Below, in pieces: positions 1 to 6,288 of a DNA stretch of 8,238 nucleotides. The notes below the pieces were generated by a model. That model did not search any database and was not told the DNA's origin. It worked only from the letters and a program-made list of their open reading frames with translations. Both the position numbers and the translations under genes were made by a program. How positions within the stretch are numbered: the stretch's first letter is position 1; every line of letters begins with the position of its first letter. Source of the DNA: Tannerella sp. (GTDB taxonomy: Bacteria > Bacteroidota > Bacteroidia > Bacteroidales > Tannerellaceae). The stretch is from NCBI GenBank assembly GCA_031268395.1, contig JAIRXI010000218.1:1-8238 (forward strand). The letters run 5' to 3'.

Positions 1-11
1 TCCCCGGCGCA

Positions 12-97
12 GCGAAGACGCTATGCCGGGCGACAGTTCCTGCCTTACAGCAAGCCCGGAGGCTTGCCGTAAGTCGCCCGGCGAAGACGCTACGCCG
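12..97. repeat. Imperfect palindrome bracketed by 17-bp direct repeats
   Basis: Positions 44-56 pair with 61-73 (13-bp stem, one mismatch, CGGA loop). Positions 25-33 pair perfectly with 74-82 outside that stem, leaving 34-43 unpaired on the left. GCGAAGACGCTATGCCG at 12-28 recurs at 81-97 with one change. The whole therefore looks like a structured intergenic element and not coding sequence. No T-tract follows either arm, so it does not look like a plain intrinsic terminator. Whether it is a family present elsewhere in the genome cannot be seen from this window. Confidence 0.6.
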
Positions 98-112
98 AGC
101 GGGGGTAGTTTG

Positions 113-208
113 GCGATTGCTTCGTACCTCGCAATGACGGCGCACAACGACCCGTCATTGCAGGATAGCGCGCCGTGCACCGTCATTGCGAACGCAGGGA
201 AGCAATCC
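113..208. repeat. Inverted repeat pair built on CCGTCATTGC
   Basis: The arm at 113-140 is the approximate reverse complement of 180-208. The outer GAAGCAATC and inner CCGTCATTGCGA blocks match, and the bases between them differ. The 10-base core CCGTCATTGC also occurs directly at 152-161, so it appears three times in about 60 bases (reverse at 131-140, forward at 152-161 and 180-189). From memory, 'GTCATTGCGA...GAAGCAATCC' resembles short interspersed repeats found between genes in many unrelated bacteria. That family link is recollection, not something shown here. Confidence 0.6.
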
Positions 209-277
209 ACTGTCTATAACGATTCCCTTGAAGCGGAACAGCCAGCCACATTCCGTCCCCCCCGACGGGACTTGCCG

Positions 278-306
278 TTGTCCGAAAGAAATCACAGTTC
301 GGACAA
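278..306. repeat. Perfect 9-bp inverted repeat
   Basis: TTGTCCGAA at 278-286 is the exact reverse complement of TTCGGACAA at 298-306, with an 11-base loop between. It lies about 100 bases beyond the stop of the minus-strand aminotransferase gene. It could be a transcript end structure or a dyad protein site. No T-tract follows on either strand, so I do not call it a terminator. Confidence 0.45.
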
Positions 307-329
307 TGTCGTCCCTTGCCATATCAAAG

Positions 330-373
330 AAAAAAACGACCATTTGGAATGTGTCCTGTGTATAAGGGGACAC
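330..373 (-). terminator. Possible terminator of the aminotransferase transcript
   Basis: Reading leftwards, GTGTCC (373-368) pairs with GGACAC (356-351) around an 11-base loop. A run of seven Ts on the transcribed strand follows at 336-330. The hairpin comes 33 bases after the stop codon, which suits a terminator. However, 14 bases separate stem and T-run and the stem is only 6 bp, so this is weak. Confidence 0.25.
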
Positions 374-405
374 GGGGATGCACGGCGCGGGTGGAAACGG
401 TTTTG

Positions 406-1596
406 TCAGCTCAGCTTTGCCAGCGCGTCCCGGATTCGTCCGATGGCTTCCGCAAGCCGCCCGTCCGAGGTGGCGTAGGAAAGCCGGATACAGGTCGGCG
501 CACCGAATGCGGCGCCGCTCACGGTGGCCACATGACCGGCTTCCAGCAGATACATCGCCAGGTCCGTGACGTCGTTGATACGGTATGCGCCGGCGCTTTT
601 GCCAAGGTAAGCGCTGACTTCGGGGAAGAGATAAAAGGCGCCCTGCGGCACGCTGACTTTGATGTCCGGGATCTCTCCGAGCAGGCGCAGCGCCAGATCG
701 CGGCGGCGAAGAAACGCCCGGCGCATGTCTTCCACGCACTGCCGGTCACCGGTAAGGGCGGCAAGGGCGGCTCTCTGGGCGACCGAGCCGGGTCCGGAGG
801 TGTATTGCCCCTGCAATTTACCGGTGGCCTTTGCGATCCACAGCGGCGCGGCAATGTAGCCGATGCGCCACCCCGTCATGGCAAAGGCCTTGGAAACGCC
901 GTTGATAACGACCACGCGGTCTTTGATTCCGGCAAACCGGGCGATACTTTCGTGTTTGCCGGCATACCGGATATGCTCATAGATTTCGTCGGACAGCACG
1001 ACCACGTCCGGATGTCCGGCAAGCGTCTGCGCCAGGCCCTGCAGTTCTTCGCCCGTGTATACGCTGCCGGTCGGGTTGGAGGGTGAACACAGGATCAGGG
1101 CCTTTGTCCGGGGCGTGATGGCCGCTTCGAGCTGAGACGGCGTGATCTTGAAATCCTGTTCGATGCCGGTCGGAATCACGACATTCGTCCCTCCGGCCAG
1201 TTTCACCATCTCGACATAGCTCACCCAGTATGGCGCGGGGACGATCACCTCGTCGCCCGGATTGACAATACTCAGCAGGACGTTGCACACCGACTGCTTC
1301 GCGCCGTTGGAGACGACAATCTGGTCGGCCGTATAATCCAGGCCGTTTTCGTTTTTCAGTTTGGCGACAATGGCTTTCCGCAGGTCCGGGAAGCCCGCTA
1401 CCGGCGAATAGAAGGAGAAGTTGTCGTCGACGGCTTTTTTCGCCGCCGCCTTGATATGGTCGGGGGTAAAGAAGTCGGGTTCGCCGACGCTTAAATTGAT
1501 GATGTCGATTCCCTGTGCCTGCAATTCGCCGCTCTTTTGCGACATGGCCAGCGTTTCCGACGGTGCCAGGTTTGCGATACGTTCAGATACTTGCAT
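406..1596 (-). CDS. Aspartate-type aminotransferase (PLP, fold type I)
   Basis: A PLP-dependent aminotransferase of class I/II, 396 residues, a normal length for the aspartate aminotransferase I-beta group (Thermus/Bacillus AspB-like). It moves the amino group between aspartate and 2-oxoglutarate. Visible landmarks are the SNGAKQ phosphate-binding stretch (96-101), N174 in SPSNPTG, D203 and Y206 in SDEIYEH, the Schiff-base lysine K236 in GVSKAFAMTGWRIGY, R244, and the substrate-carboxylate arginine R371 in IRLSYA. I chose the ATG at 1596 because family proteins begin near NLAPSETLAMSQ, and because the predicted promoter -7 box (1626-1633) lies inside the longer reading frame that starts from a TTG at 1638. 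The gene follows ribBA on the same strand but has its own promoter. A substrate other than aspartate (for example prephenate) is possible; sequence alone does not decide. Confidence 0.93.
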   Translation of the reverse strand: MQVSERIANLAPSETLAMSQKSGELQAQGIDIINLSVGEPDFFTPDHIKAAAKKAVDDNFSFYSPVAGFPDLRKAIVAKLKNENGLDYTADQIVVSNGAKQSVCNVLLSIVNPGDEVIVPAPYWVSYVEMVKLAGGTNVVIPTGIEQDFKITPSQLEAAITPRTKALILCSPSNPTGSVYTGEELQGLAQTLAGHPDVVVLSDEIYEHIRYAGKHESIARFAGIKDRVVVINGVSKAFAMTGWRIGYIAAPLWIAKATGKLQGQYTSGPGSVAQRAALAALTGDRQCVEDMRRAFLRRRDLALRLLGEIPDIKVSVPQGAFYLFPEVSAYLGKSAGAYRINDVTDLAMYLLEAGHVATVSGAAFGAPTCIRLSYATSDGRLAEAIGRIRDALAKLS

Positions 1597-1625
1597 AATA
1601 CATACTGTTTGTTGTTTTCGGGCGT

Positions 1626-1633
1626 CAAAAGTA
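1626..1633 (-). promoter_or_regulatory. Bacteroidetes -7 promoter box for the aminotransferase gene
   Basis: On the minus strand this reads TACTTTTG, a perfect match to the Bacteroidetes sigma-ABfr -7 consensus TAnnTTTG. It predicts a transcript start near 1619 and a leader of about 22 bases. I see no clear TTTG -33 element at the usual 19-21 base spacing. The match also supports the downstream ATG at 1596 as the true start. Confidence 0.6.
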
Positions 1634-1697
1634 ATCAAATCCGGAGATTCGACGGTTTAAAAATTCACAAAAGAGAAGGTTGAATGACCGCAACTGC

Positions 1698-1724
1698 GTC
1701 CGCTGCAACTCCTTGCCACCGGAC
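1698..1724 (-). terminator. Hairpin directly after the ribBA stop codon
   Basis: On the minus strand GTCCG and GCAA (5' arm) pair with TTGC and CGGAC (3' arm), with a 3x2 internal loop and a GGAG tetraloop. It starts at the base after the ribBA TAA. No T-tract follows, so it may be a 3'-end protecting structure or a weak terminator separating ribBA from the aminotransferase gene. Confidence 0.3.
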
Positions 1725-2936
1725 TTACTGTACCTTGTAGAGGATATGTCCCATCCGTTCCTTTTTTGTTTTCATGTAAAACTCGTTGTACGGATTGGGG
1801 GACACTTCGATGGGGACGTTTTCCACCACGGTCAGTCCGTAGGCTTCCAGTCCGACACGCTTGACGGGATTGTTTGTCATCAGGCGCATCCGGGTGACGC
1901 CTATCCGCCGCAGGATCTGGGCGCCTACGCCGTAGTCGCGTTCGTCGGCCCGGTGTCCCAGATGCAGATTGGCATCGACCGTGTCCAGTCCGTCTTCCTG
2001 CAGTTTGTAAGCTTTCATTTTCTCCATCAGTCCGATTCCGCGGCCTTCCTGGTTCAGGTAGAGGACGACGCCGCAGCCTTCTTCCTCAATCCGGCGCATG
2101 GCCGCGTGCAGCTGTTCTCCGCATTCGCAGCGGAGGGAGCCGAAAATATCGCCCGTGACGCAGGACGAGTGTACGCGCACCAGTATTGGCGCGTCTTTCC
2201 GGATGTCTCCCCTGATCAGGACGATGTGTTCCTGACCGGTACTTTTCTGGAGAAAGGGGATGAGGCGGAAATGGCCGTAGCGGGTCGGCAGGTTGACTTC
2301 GACGCCCATCTCGACGAGCGATTCCGTCTGGAGGCGGTAGGCGATGAGGTCGTGGATGGAAATGATTTTGATGCCGAACCTGCGCGAGACTTCCATCAGC
2401 TGCGGCAGGCGTGCCATGGTGCCGTCGTCGTTGATGATTTCGATCAGCGCGCCGGCGGGATACAGTCCGGCCAGGCGCGCCATGTCCACCGTTGCTTCCG
2501 TATGTCCGGATCGCCGCAGGACGCCGCGCGAACGGGCACGCAGGGGATTGACGTGTCCCGGCCGTCCCAGGTCGGCCGGGAGGGTTTGGGGGCTGGCGAG
2601 GGCCCGAATGGTCTGCGCCCGGTCATACATGGATACGCCCGTGGTGCAGCCGGCGCCCAGCCTGTCGACCGTGACGGTAAACGGCGTTTCGAGCATGGAG
2701 GTGTTGCGTGTGACCTGCATGTCCAGTTCCAGTTCGAGGCAGCGTTCTTCCGTGATGGGGGCGCACAGTACGCCGCGGCCGTGCGTCATCATGAAGTTCA
2801 CCTTTTCCGGGGTGATTTTCTCGGCGGCAATGATGAAGTCGCCTTCGTTTTCGCGGTCTTCATCGTCCACCACAATCAGGAACTTCCCTTCGCGGAAATC
2901 TTCAACCGCTTCTTCTATCGTATTCAGCTTTTCCAT
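1725..2936 (-). CDS. ribBA: Bifunctional riboflavin enzyme RibBA (DHBP synthase / GTP cyclohydrolase II)
   Basis: A cytoplasmic fusion enzyme that makes both riboflavin precursors: 3,4-dihydroxy-2-butanone 4-phosphate from ribulose 5-phosphate, and the pyrimidine from GTP. With this start it has 403 residues, the normal length. The N-terminal RibB half (about 1-203) shows the acidic metal-binding motif [10 protein letters not shown] (24-33), GRPGH (124-128) and [14 protein letters not shown] (144-157). The C-terminal RibA half (about 208-403) shows the zinc ligands C259, C270 and C272 in [16 protein letters not shown], then NQEGRGIGL (295-303) and LMTNNPVK (352-359). Both active sites look intact. 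I chose 2936 because relatives begin at about this LNTIEEA block. ATGs at 2957 and 2981 are alternatives, and the 2981 ATG would overlap the permease stop. The reading frame stays open further upstream, but only inside the permease gene. I see no FMN riboswitch. Co-transcription with the permease gene is likely. Confidence 0.95.
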   Translation of the reverse strand: MEKLNTIEEAVEDFREGKFLIVVDDEDRENEGDFIIAAEKITPEKVNFMMTHGRGVLCAPITEERCLELELDMQVTRNTSMLETPFTVTVDRLGAGCTTGVSMYDRAQTIRALASPQTLPADLGRPGHVNPLRARSRGVLRRSGHTEATVDMARLAGLYPAGALIEIINDDGTMARLPQLMEVSRRFGIKIISIHDLIAYRLQTESLVEMGVEVNLPTRYGHFRLIPFLQKSTGQEHIVLIRGDIRKDAPILVRVHSSCVTGDIFGSLRCECGEQLHAAMRRIEEEGCGVVLYLNQEGRGIGLMEKMKAYKLQEDGLDTVDANLHLGHRADERDYGVGAQILRRIGVTRMRLMTNNPVKRVGLEAYGLTVVENVPIEVSPNPYNEFYMKTKKERMGHILYKVQ

Positions 2937-2970
2937 ATTCAGTTTGTCTTTCTTCATTAATCCATTGAAA

Positions 2971-4899
2971 TCATTCGTCATTCTCCATGCTTTCCAGGAT
3001 GTCCAGCAGTTCGTCGCTGACCCGGCAGATGCTCCGGATGTCGGACAGCAGGAACCTGCGCCGGTAGATGCCGGCCAGGTAAAGCGGCAGCCCGACGGGG
3101 AAGAGACATCCGGCGAGGATGCCTGCGTAGCCGGAGAAGGGGGTGTCCGTTTTCCGGGGCGCATTTACGACGGGGTAGTCCATCAGTTTGTTCAGCACCA
3201 GATTCCGGTCGGAATTGCTGCCTTCCTCCACCAGCTGTTCCAGCGCGTCGACGATCTGTGCGGCTTCGCTGTCTCTTCCGCCGCGTTTCCAGAAAGCCAG
3301 GTAGGATATCCAGCGCCTGTTTGTGGACAGATAGGTTTCGCACTGCCGTTTCAGCCCGGCGATGTGGTGGCGGAACGATGCGCGATCCAGCTGATACATG
3401 ATTACTTCCTTTTTTTCGATTTTCCGGCTGATGCGTATGCCCATCCACTTCTTGAAGCCGTCGACGTAGGTATCGGCATTCAGGATGACGGAATCGTTGA
3501 CGGCTTTCCAGGTGAGGAATCCTCCCAGGGGGAGCAGGACGGCGGAGCTGAGCCACATGCCTTCCCAGGGCGCCCACATGCCGTTGCTGGCCATCTTGAA
3601 GCCGATATTGTCGATGATGTAATAGAAGACGAAAAGGAGGACGGAGATGACGACCGGCATGCCCAGTCCGCCTTTCCGGATGATGGCTCCCAGCGGCGCC
3701 CCGATAAAGAAAAAGATCAGGCAGGCAAACGAGAGGGTGAATTTCTTGTGCATTTCCGTGTGGTGCCGGCGCATTTCCTTTTCTTCGCCTGCCAGGAGGG
3801 TGGCCTTGAAGGCGTATTCGCTTTTCATGTTCTCGAACGCCGACTTGGCCTGGGTGAGCAGCGAGAGGCGGGCGCCCGCCGTTTTTGACCGGTAAAGCTC
3901 GTCGAAATCGAGCAGATCTTCTTCCGCCGTCTCTTCCGCCGGCATGCCGGCCGGTTTGTGGTTGGCCGCCGGAGACTGCCGGTATTCGTCCAGCGTTCTT
4001 TTGTAGGAGTGGTTATACAGCAGGGTGGCGTTCTGCTCCTTCACGCTGTCGAGGGAGAGGGTCATGGAATCGATGGATTTCCGCAGGTCGGCCAGGTTTT
4101 TCCCGACATAGCGGTTTCGCATCATCGACTCGTCCGCCCGGTTGAAGTTGGCGTCATACTTTATCAGAAATTCCTTCGTTGCGAACGTTTCCTTCCGGTA
4201 GGGCACGGCCTCGTTCGATTTCGTTCGCTGCCCCTGGCTGTTCAGGTTCTCAAACGCTTCGCCGCTGCTCATCGACAGAATCAGGTACAGTTTGCTGGTC
4301 GCCATTTTGAGCCGTCCGGAATCGGCCACGATGACCTGTGCACTGTTGAATCCTGCGGAATGGTCGTAAATCATCAGGTTCCTCAGCAGTCCGTCGCGTT
4401 CTTTTTTCTCTACATAAATATTATATCCCGCAATTTCGTTGGAGAAGGTACCCTCCGGGATGTCGAGTTCCGGCGATTTCTGCCGCATGGACTGCACCAG
4501 CGTCCACATCTTCACCTGCGAGAGCGGAACGACGCTGTTCTGGAAATAGAAGGCGCCCACCGCCACAAGACACAGGACGATGATCAGCGGCTTCATGACG
4601 CGGAACAGCGAGATGCCCGCCGCCTTCATGGCCAGCAGTTCGGACTGTTCTCCCAGGTTTCCGAACGTCATCAGCGAAGCCAGCAGCACGGCCAGCGGCA
4701 GGGCCAGCGGCACGAGCGTCAGCGCCGCATACGAAAACATCTCGGCCAGCACACCCATGCCAAGACCCTTCCCCACCATGTCGTCGACGTATTTCCACAA
4801 AAACTGCATGAGGACAATAAACAGGCAGATGCCGAAGGTCATGACAAACAGCGGCAGGAACGTTTTCAGCAGGAAAATGTACAATCGTTTTATTCGCAT
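2971..4899 (-). CDS. LptF/LptG-family lipopolysaccharide export permease
   Basis: An inner-membrane subunit of the YjgP/YjgQ family, which with LptB and a partner permease extracts lipopolysaccharide and passes it to the periplasmic bridge. It has 642 residues, against about 360 for E. coli LptG. Predicted membrane segments are near 9-33, 57-80 and 102-124, then 388-408, 412-437 and 446-466. Between the two sets lies a periplasmic part (about 125-387) whose second half (about 265-385) is charged and helix-like. After the sixth segment an additional 170 residues include another hydrophobic stretch (589-611). The ATG at 4899 places the first membrane helix at the N-terminus, is preceded by GAGGGA (4908-4903), and sits just after a -7 box. 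The stop falls 34 bases before the chosen ribBA start. LptF versus LptG cannot be assigned from this copy alone, so I leave the symbol blank. Confidence 0.9.
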   Translation of the reverse strand: MRIKRLYIFLLKTFLPLFVMTFGICLFIVLMQFLWKYVDDMVGKGLGMGVLAEMFSYAALTLVPLALPLAVLLASLMTFGNLGEQSELLAMKAAGISLFRVMKPLIIVLCLVAVGAFYFQNSVVPLSQVKMWTLVQSMRQKSPELDIPEGTFSNEIAGYNIYVEKKERDGLLRNLMIYDHSAGFNSAQVIVADSGRLKMATSKLYLILSMSSGEAFENLNSQGQRTKSNEAVPYRKETFATKEFLIKYDANFNRADESMMRNRYVGKNLADLRKSIDSMTLSLDSVKEQNATLLYNHSYKRTLDEYRQSPAANHKPAGMPAEETAEEDLLDFDELYRSKTAGARLSLLTQAKSAFENMKSEYAFKATLLAGEEKEMRRHHTEMHKKFTLSFACLIFFFIGAPLGAIIRKGGLGMPVVISVLLFVFYYIIDNIGFKMASNGMWAPWEGMWLSSAVLLPLGGFLTWKAVNDSVILNADTYVDGFKKWMGIRISRKIEKKEVIMYQLDRASFRHHIAGLKRQCETYLSTNRRWISYLAFWKRGGRDSEAAQIVDALEQLVEEGSNSDRNLVLNKLMDYPVVNAPRKTDTPFSGYAGILAGCLFPVGLPLYLAGIYRRRFLLSDIRSICRVSDELLDILESMENDE

Positions 4900-4918
4900 A
4901 AGTCCCTCTTTTGACCTG

Positions 4919-4926
4919 CAAAAGTA
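4919..4926 (-). promoter_or_regulatory. Bacteroidetes -7 promoter box for permease-ribBA
   Basis: The minus strand reads TACTTTTG, a perfect TAnnTTTG match and the same octamer as the box before the aminotransferase gene. It predicts a start near 4912 and a very short leader of about 12 bases. No clear -33 TTTG is seen at standard spacing. The position explains why the permease should begin at 4899 and not at any codon further upstream in the open frame. Confidence 0.6.
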
Positions 4927-5247
4927 GTGCAAAACGGGCAAAACGACGTCTCCGGGATGTGAAACTACATTAAATCCCCCCGACCGACCGCATCCTTTGC
5001 AGGACGCCGGCAGCATCCGGCAGACCTCTCTGCGCAATCATCCTTCATTTACAGGCTCCGCTTCGCGCGGAACCGGGCCACGGGCGGAGCATCCGACGCG
5101 CCGGATTTCTTCCCCGCGAAACAGCTACCGTCCCGGACGAAACCGCAGGGCGACCATCCCGCCTCTCGACGCAATCGTCCTGCAGTTACCCCGTTCCGGA
5201 AATGAAACCGCGCCGGCCGCAAGGCCTCCGCCTGTCCCGCGCTGACC
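4927..5247. other. 321-base GC-rich stretch without a gene, with diverged direct repeats
   Basis: No reading frame here has recognisable protein features. The segment 5025-5052 is repeated at 5162-5189 with 23 of 28 bases identical, sharing CCTCTC, CGCAATC and TCCT blocks. The offset of 137 bases is not a multiple of three, which argues against a repeated protein motif. A 7-bp inverted repeat, GCTCCGC/GCGGAGC, pairs 5055-5061 with 5084-5090. The GGCC pairing just after the START-like gene's stop is too short to call a terminator. The stretch may be decayed repeat elements or a long untranslated region. Confidence 0.45.
5025..5189 (+). repeat. Two diverged 28-bp direct repeats
   Basis: Copy one is 5025-5052 and copy two is 5162-5189. 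They match at 23 of 28 positions without gaps. Similarity fades on both sides, although CATCC occurs upstream of both and TCCG downstream of both, so the original unit may have been longer. Nothing in the window identifies a mobile-element family. Confidence 0.4.
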
Positions 5248-5631
5248 TCAGATCCCCAGCGACCGTTTCAGCCCCTCCACCTGGGAATCCCACAGGGCGA
5301 TGGCATCCGCCGTTTCGTCCGGCTCGGCGAAATCGGTAATTTCGAGCGACGTGGCCCCGGTCAGTTCGATGTCGTGAATCGCGAATTCAAAATAGGAATG
5401 TCGCTCTTCATCTTGCAGCCAGTGGAAGCGGATGGCCGCTTCCGGCCGGATAAAAACAGTCTCCGCTTCCTCTTCCGACCTGTTCCAGACAAAGGTACAC
5501 CGCTCCCTGTCGAATCTGACCTCGTCAGCAAACCAGGAAGACAGTCCCATCGGTGTCGACAAATGATTCCACAGACTGTGGTTGGACACCTTGTTAAAAA
5601 CGTACTCAATATGAAATTTCTCTTTTCTCAT
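5248..5631 (-). CDS. START-like (SRPBCC fold) protein, function unknown
   Basis: A 127-residue soluble protein with no signal peptide or membrane segment. It resembles the small START-like/AHSA1-type proteins I recall as conserved in Bacteroidetes. Shared features are an N-terminal MRKEKFHIEY strand, the LWNHLSTPMGLSSWFADEV segment (20-38), FVWNRSEEEAE (47-57), IRFHWLQDE (67-75), YFEFAIHDIELTG (80-92), ITDFAEPDE (98-106) and a C-terminal helix LWDSQVEGLKRSLG. The SRPBCC fold makes a deep ligand pocket, but no ligand is known to me for this group. I chose 5631 because family members start at this motif; an upstream extension of the frame to 5721 would be Lys/Ser/Pro-rich and overlaps the promoter region. 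It is divergent from rimP-nusA-infB. The long gap before the permease suggests a separate transcript. Confidence 0.85.
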   Translation of the reverse strand: MRKEKFHIEYVFNKVSNHSLWNHLSTPMGLSSWFADEVRFDRERCTFVWNRSEEEAETVFIRPEAAIRFHWLQDEERHSYFEFAIHDIELTGATSLEITDFAEPDETADAIALWDSQVEGLKRSLGI

Positions 5632-5662
5632 GCTCCACTGTTGGCAATTAACTTTTCGCGGA

Positions 5663-5670
5663 GCAAGATA
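5663..5670 (-). promoter_or_regulatory. Weak -7-like box for the START-like gene
   Basis: The minus strand reads TATCTTGC, which is one T short of a typical TATCTTTG box. It would give a transcript start near 5656 and a leader of about 25 bases. The spacing to the gene suits a promoter, but the match is imperfect and no -33 element is clear. Confidence 0.3.
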
Positions 5671-5671
5671 C

Positions 5672-5732
5672 AAAAAAAAATGAAAAGAAGCGGGAGAAGT
5701 CGGTTTTTTTTCTTCGGGCATGTATTTTTTTT
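5672..5732. promoter_or_regulatory. Helically phased A/T tracts in the divergent promoter region
   Basis: An A9 run (5672-5680), a T8 run (5704-5711) and a second T8 run (5725-5732) have centres 31.5 and 21 bases apart. These are three and two turns of B-DNA at 10.5 bp per turn. Tracts in phase like this are known to curve DNA. They sit directly upstream of the rimP -7 box and between two divergent genes. The phasing is read from the sequence; the curvature and any regulatory role are inference. Confidence 0.45.
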
Positions 5733-5733
5733 G

Positions 5734-5741
5734 TACTTTTG
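5734..5741 (+). promoter_or_regulatory. Bacteroidetes -7 promoter box for rimP-nusA-infB
   Basis: TACTTTTG matches TAnnTTTG perfectly and is the same octamer as the boxes at 1626-1633 and 4919-4926. A T-rich TTTC ends at 5712, near the position expected for a -33 element. The predicted transcript start is near 5748, giving a leader of roughly 65-70 bases before rimP, which holds a terminator-like hairpin. Confidence 0.6.
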
Positions 5742-5779
5742 CGGCCGATAACGAAGATGTAAGGACGATAGAAGGAGAT

Positions 5780-5810
5780 GAAGAGGGGACGAATAGTCCC
5801 CCTTCTTTTT
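5780..5810 (+). terminator. Terminator-like hairpin in the rimP leader (possible attenuator)
   Basis: GAAG (5780-5783) and GGGGAC (5785-5790) pair with GTCCCC (5796-5801) and CTTC (5802-5805). This gives a 10-bp stem with a single bulged A at 5784 and a GAATA loop. Five Ts follow at once (5806-5810) and then the rimP start region. That is the layout of an intrinsic terminator, placed between the operon's predicted promoter and its first gene. It could attenuate transcription or hide the rimP start from ribosomes. The minus strand has no T-tract after the arm, so it is oriented towards the operon and is not an ending for the divergent gene. Confidence 0.55.
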
Positions 5811-5816
5811 ATGGAC

Positions 5817-6284
5817 ATGATTGAAAAAGATATAATCACACGTTTGGCAGAGGCGCATCTGGCCACATCGGAATGTTTCCTTGTAGAAGTCTCAATAACG
5901 CCGGACAACTTGATTGTGGTGGAAATAGACCGCGACACGGCCGTCGGGATCGACGACTGCGCGGCACTGAGCCGCTACATCGAGGAACACCTGGACCGCG
6001 AGGCAGAAGACTTCGAACTGGAAGTAGGTTCGGCCGGCCTTTCCGCGCCGTTTAAAACCGTCCGCCAATATATAAAAAACAGCGGAAACGAGGTGGAAAT
6101 GCAGCTCGTAAGCGGCAAAAAACTGACCGGCACACTCCGGACGGCAGACGGACAGGGCGCCTCCCTCGCCGTTGCGACGAAAGTCAGACCCGAAGGAGCC
6201 AAACGGAAAGTGACGGTCATAGAAGAGCAGAGATACGGATACGACGAAATAAAATATACAAAAAACATAGTAAGATTCAAGTAA
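5817..6284 (+). CDS. rimP: Ribosome maturation factor RimP
   Basis: A 155-residue cytoplasmic factor needed for maturation of the 30S ribosomal subunit. The N-terminal domain shows LVEVSITPDNLIVVEIDRD, then the DDCAALSRYIEEHLD helix and ELEVGSAGLSAPF, the Bacteroidetes form of the family's 'LEVSSPG' signature. The C-terminal SH3-like domain runs from about residue 90 to the YDEIKYTKNIVRFK end, and length is normal. I chose the ATG at 5817 because relatives start MIEK. ATGs at 5811 and 5778 are in frame; the 5778 one lies within the leader hairpin region and would add a non-homologous MKRGRIVPLLF. The stop is 4 bases before nusA, so the two are in one operon. No metY-type tRNA precedes it, unlike E. 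coli. Confidence 0.94.
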   Translation: MIEKDIITRLAEAHLATSECFLVEVSITPDNLIVVEIDRDTAVGIDDCAALSRYIEEHLDREAEDFELEVGSAGLSAPFKTVRQYIKNSGNEVEMQLVSGKKLTGTLRTADGQGASLAVATKVRPEGAKRKVTVIEEQRYGYDEIKYTKNIVRFK

Positions 6285-6288
6285 AGTT

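Larger units (their letters stand above)
209..405. other. Non-coding stretch downstream of the aminotransferase gene
   Basis: No convincing gene lies here. It contains three short inverted repeats: CCGTC/GACGG at 253-268, a perfect 9-bp pair at 278-286 and 298-306, and a 6-bp pair at 351-356 and 368-373. Because the aminotransferase gene ends at 406 reading leftwards, the last two lie in its 3' untranslated region and may end its transcript. A minus-strand T7 run sits at 336-330. Confidence 0.5.

Noticed and set aside
2937..2981. FMN riboswitch ahead of ribBA
   Set aside because: There is no room: the ribBA start lies at or just past the permease stop, and no FMN-element motifs are visible.
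2936..3164. N-terminal extension of RibBA in frame up to 3164
   Set aside because: The extra residues are Ser/Pro/Ala-rich with no family match and overlap the 3' end of the permease gene, which is a confident coding region.
1680..3888. Two long plus-strand open frames (1680-2960 and 2344-3888)
   Set aside because: They lie opposite ribBA and the permease gene, which match known families along their full length. High GC keeps the antisense frames open.
5055..5090. GCTCCGC/GCGGAGC inverted repeat as a terminator
   Set aside because: The loop is 22 bases, other pairings compete, and no T-tract follows on either strand.
4997..5245. Plus-strand open frame in the gap upstream of the permease gene
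   Set aside because: It is short, with Arg/Pro-biased composition typical of random GC-rich sequence, and has no recognisable motif.
5778..5816. Upstream ATG at 5778 as the rimP start, preceded by a purine-rich GAAGGAG
   Set aside because: The purine stretch abuts the ATG with no spacing, the added residues have no match to the family, and the codons fall inside the leader hairpin.
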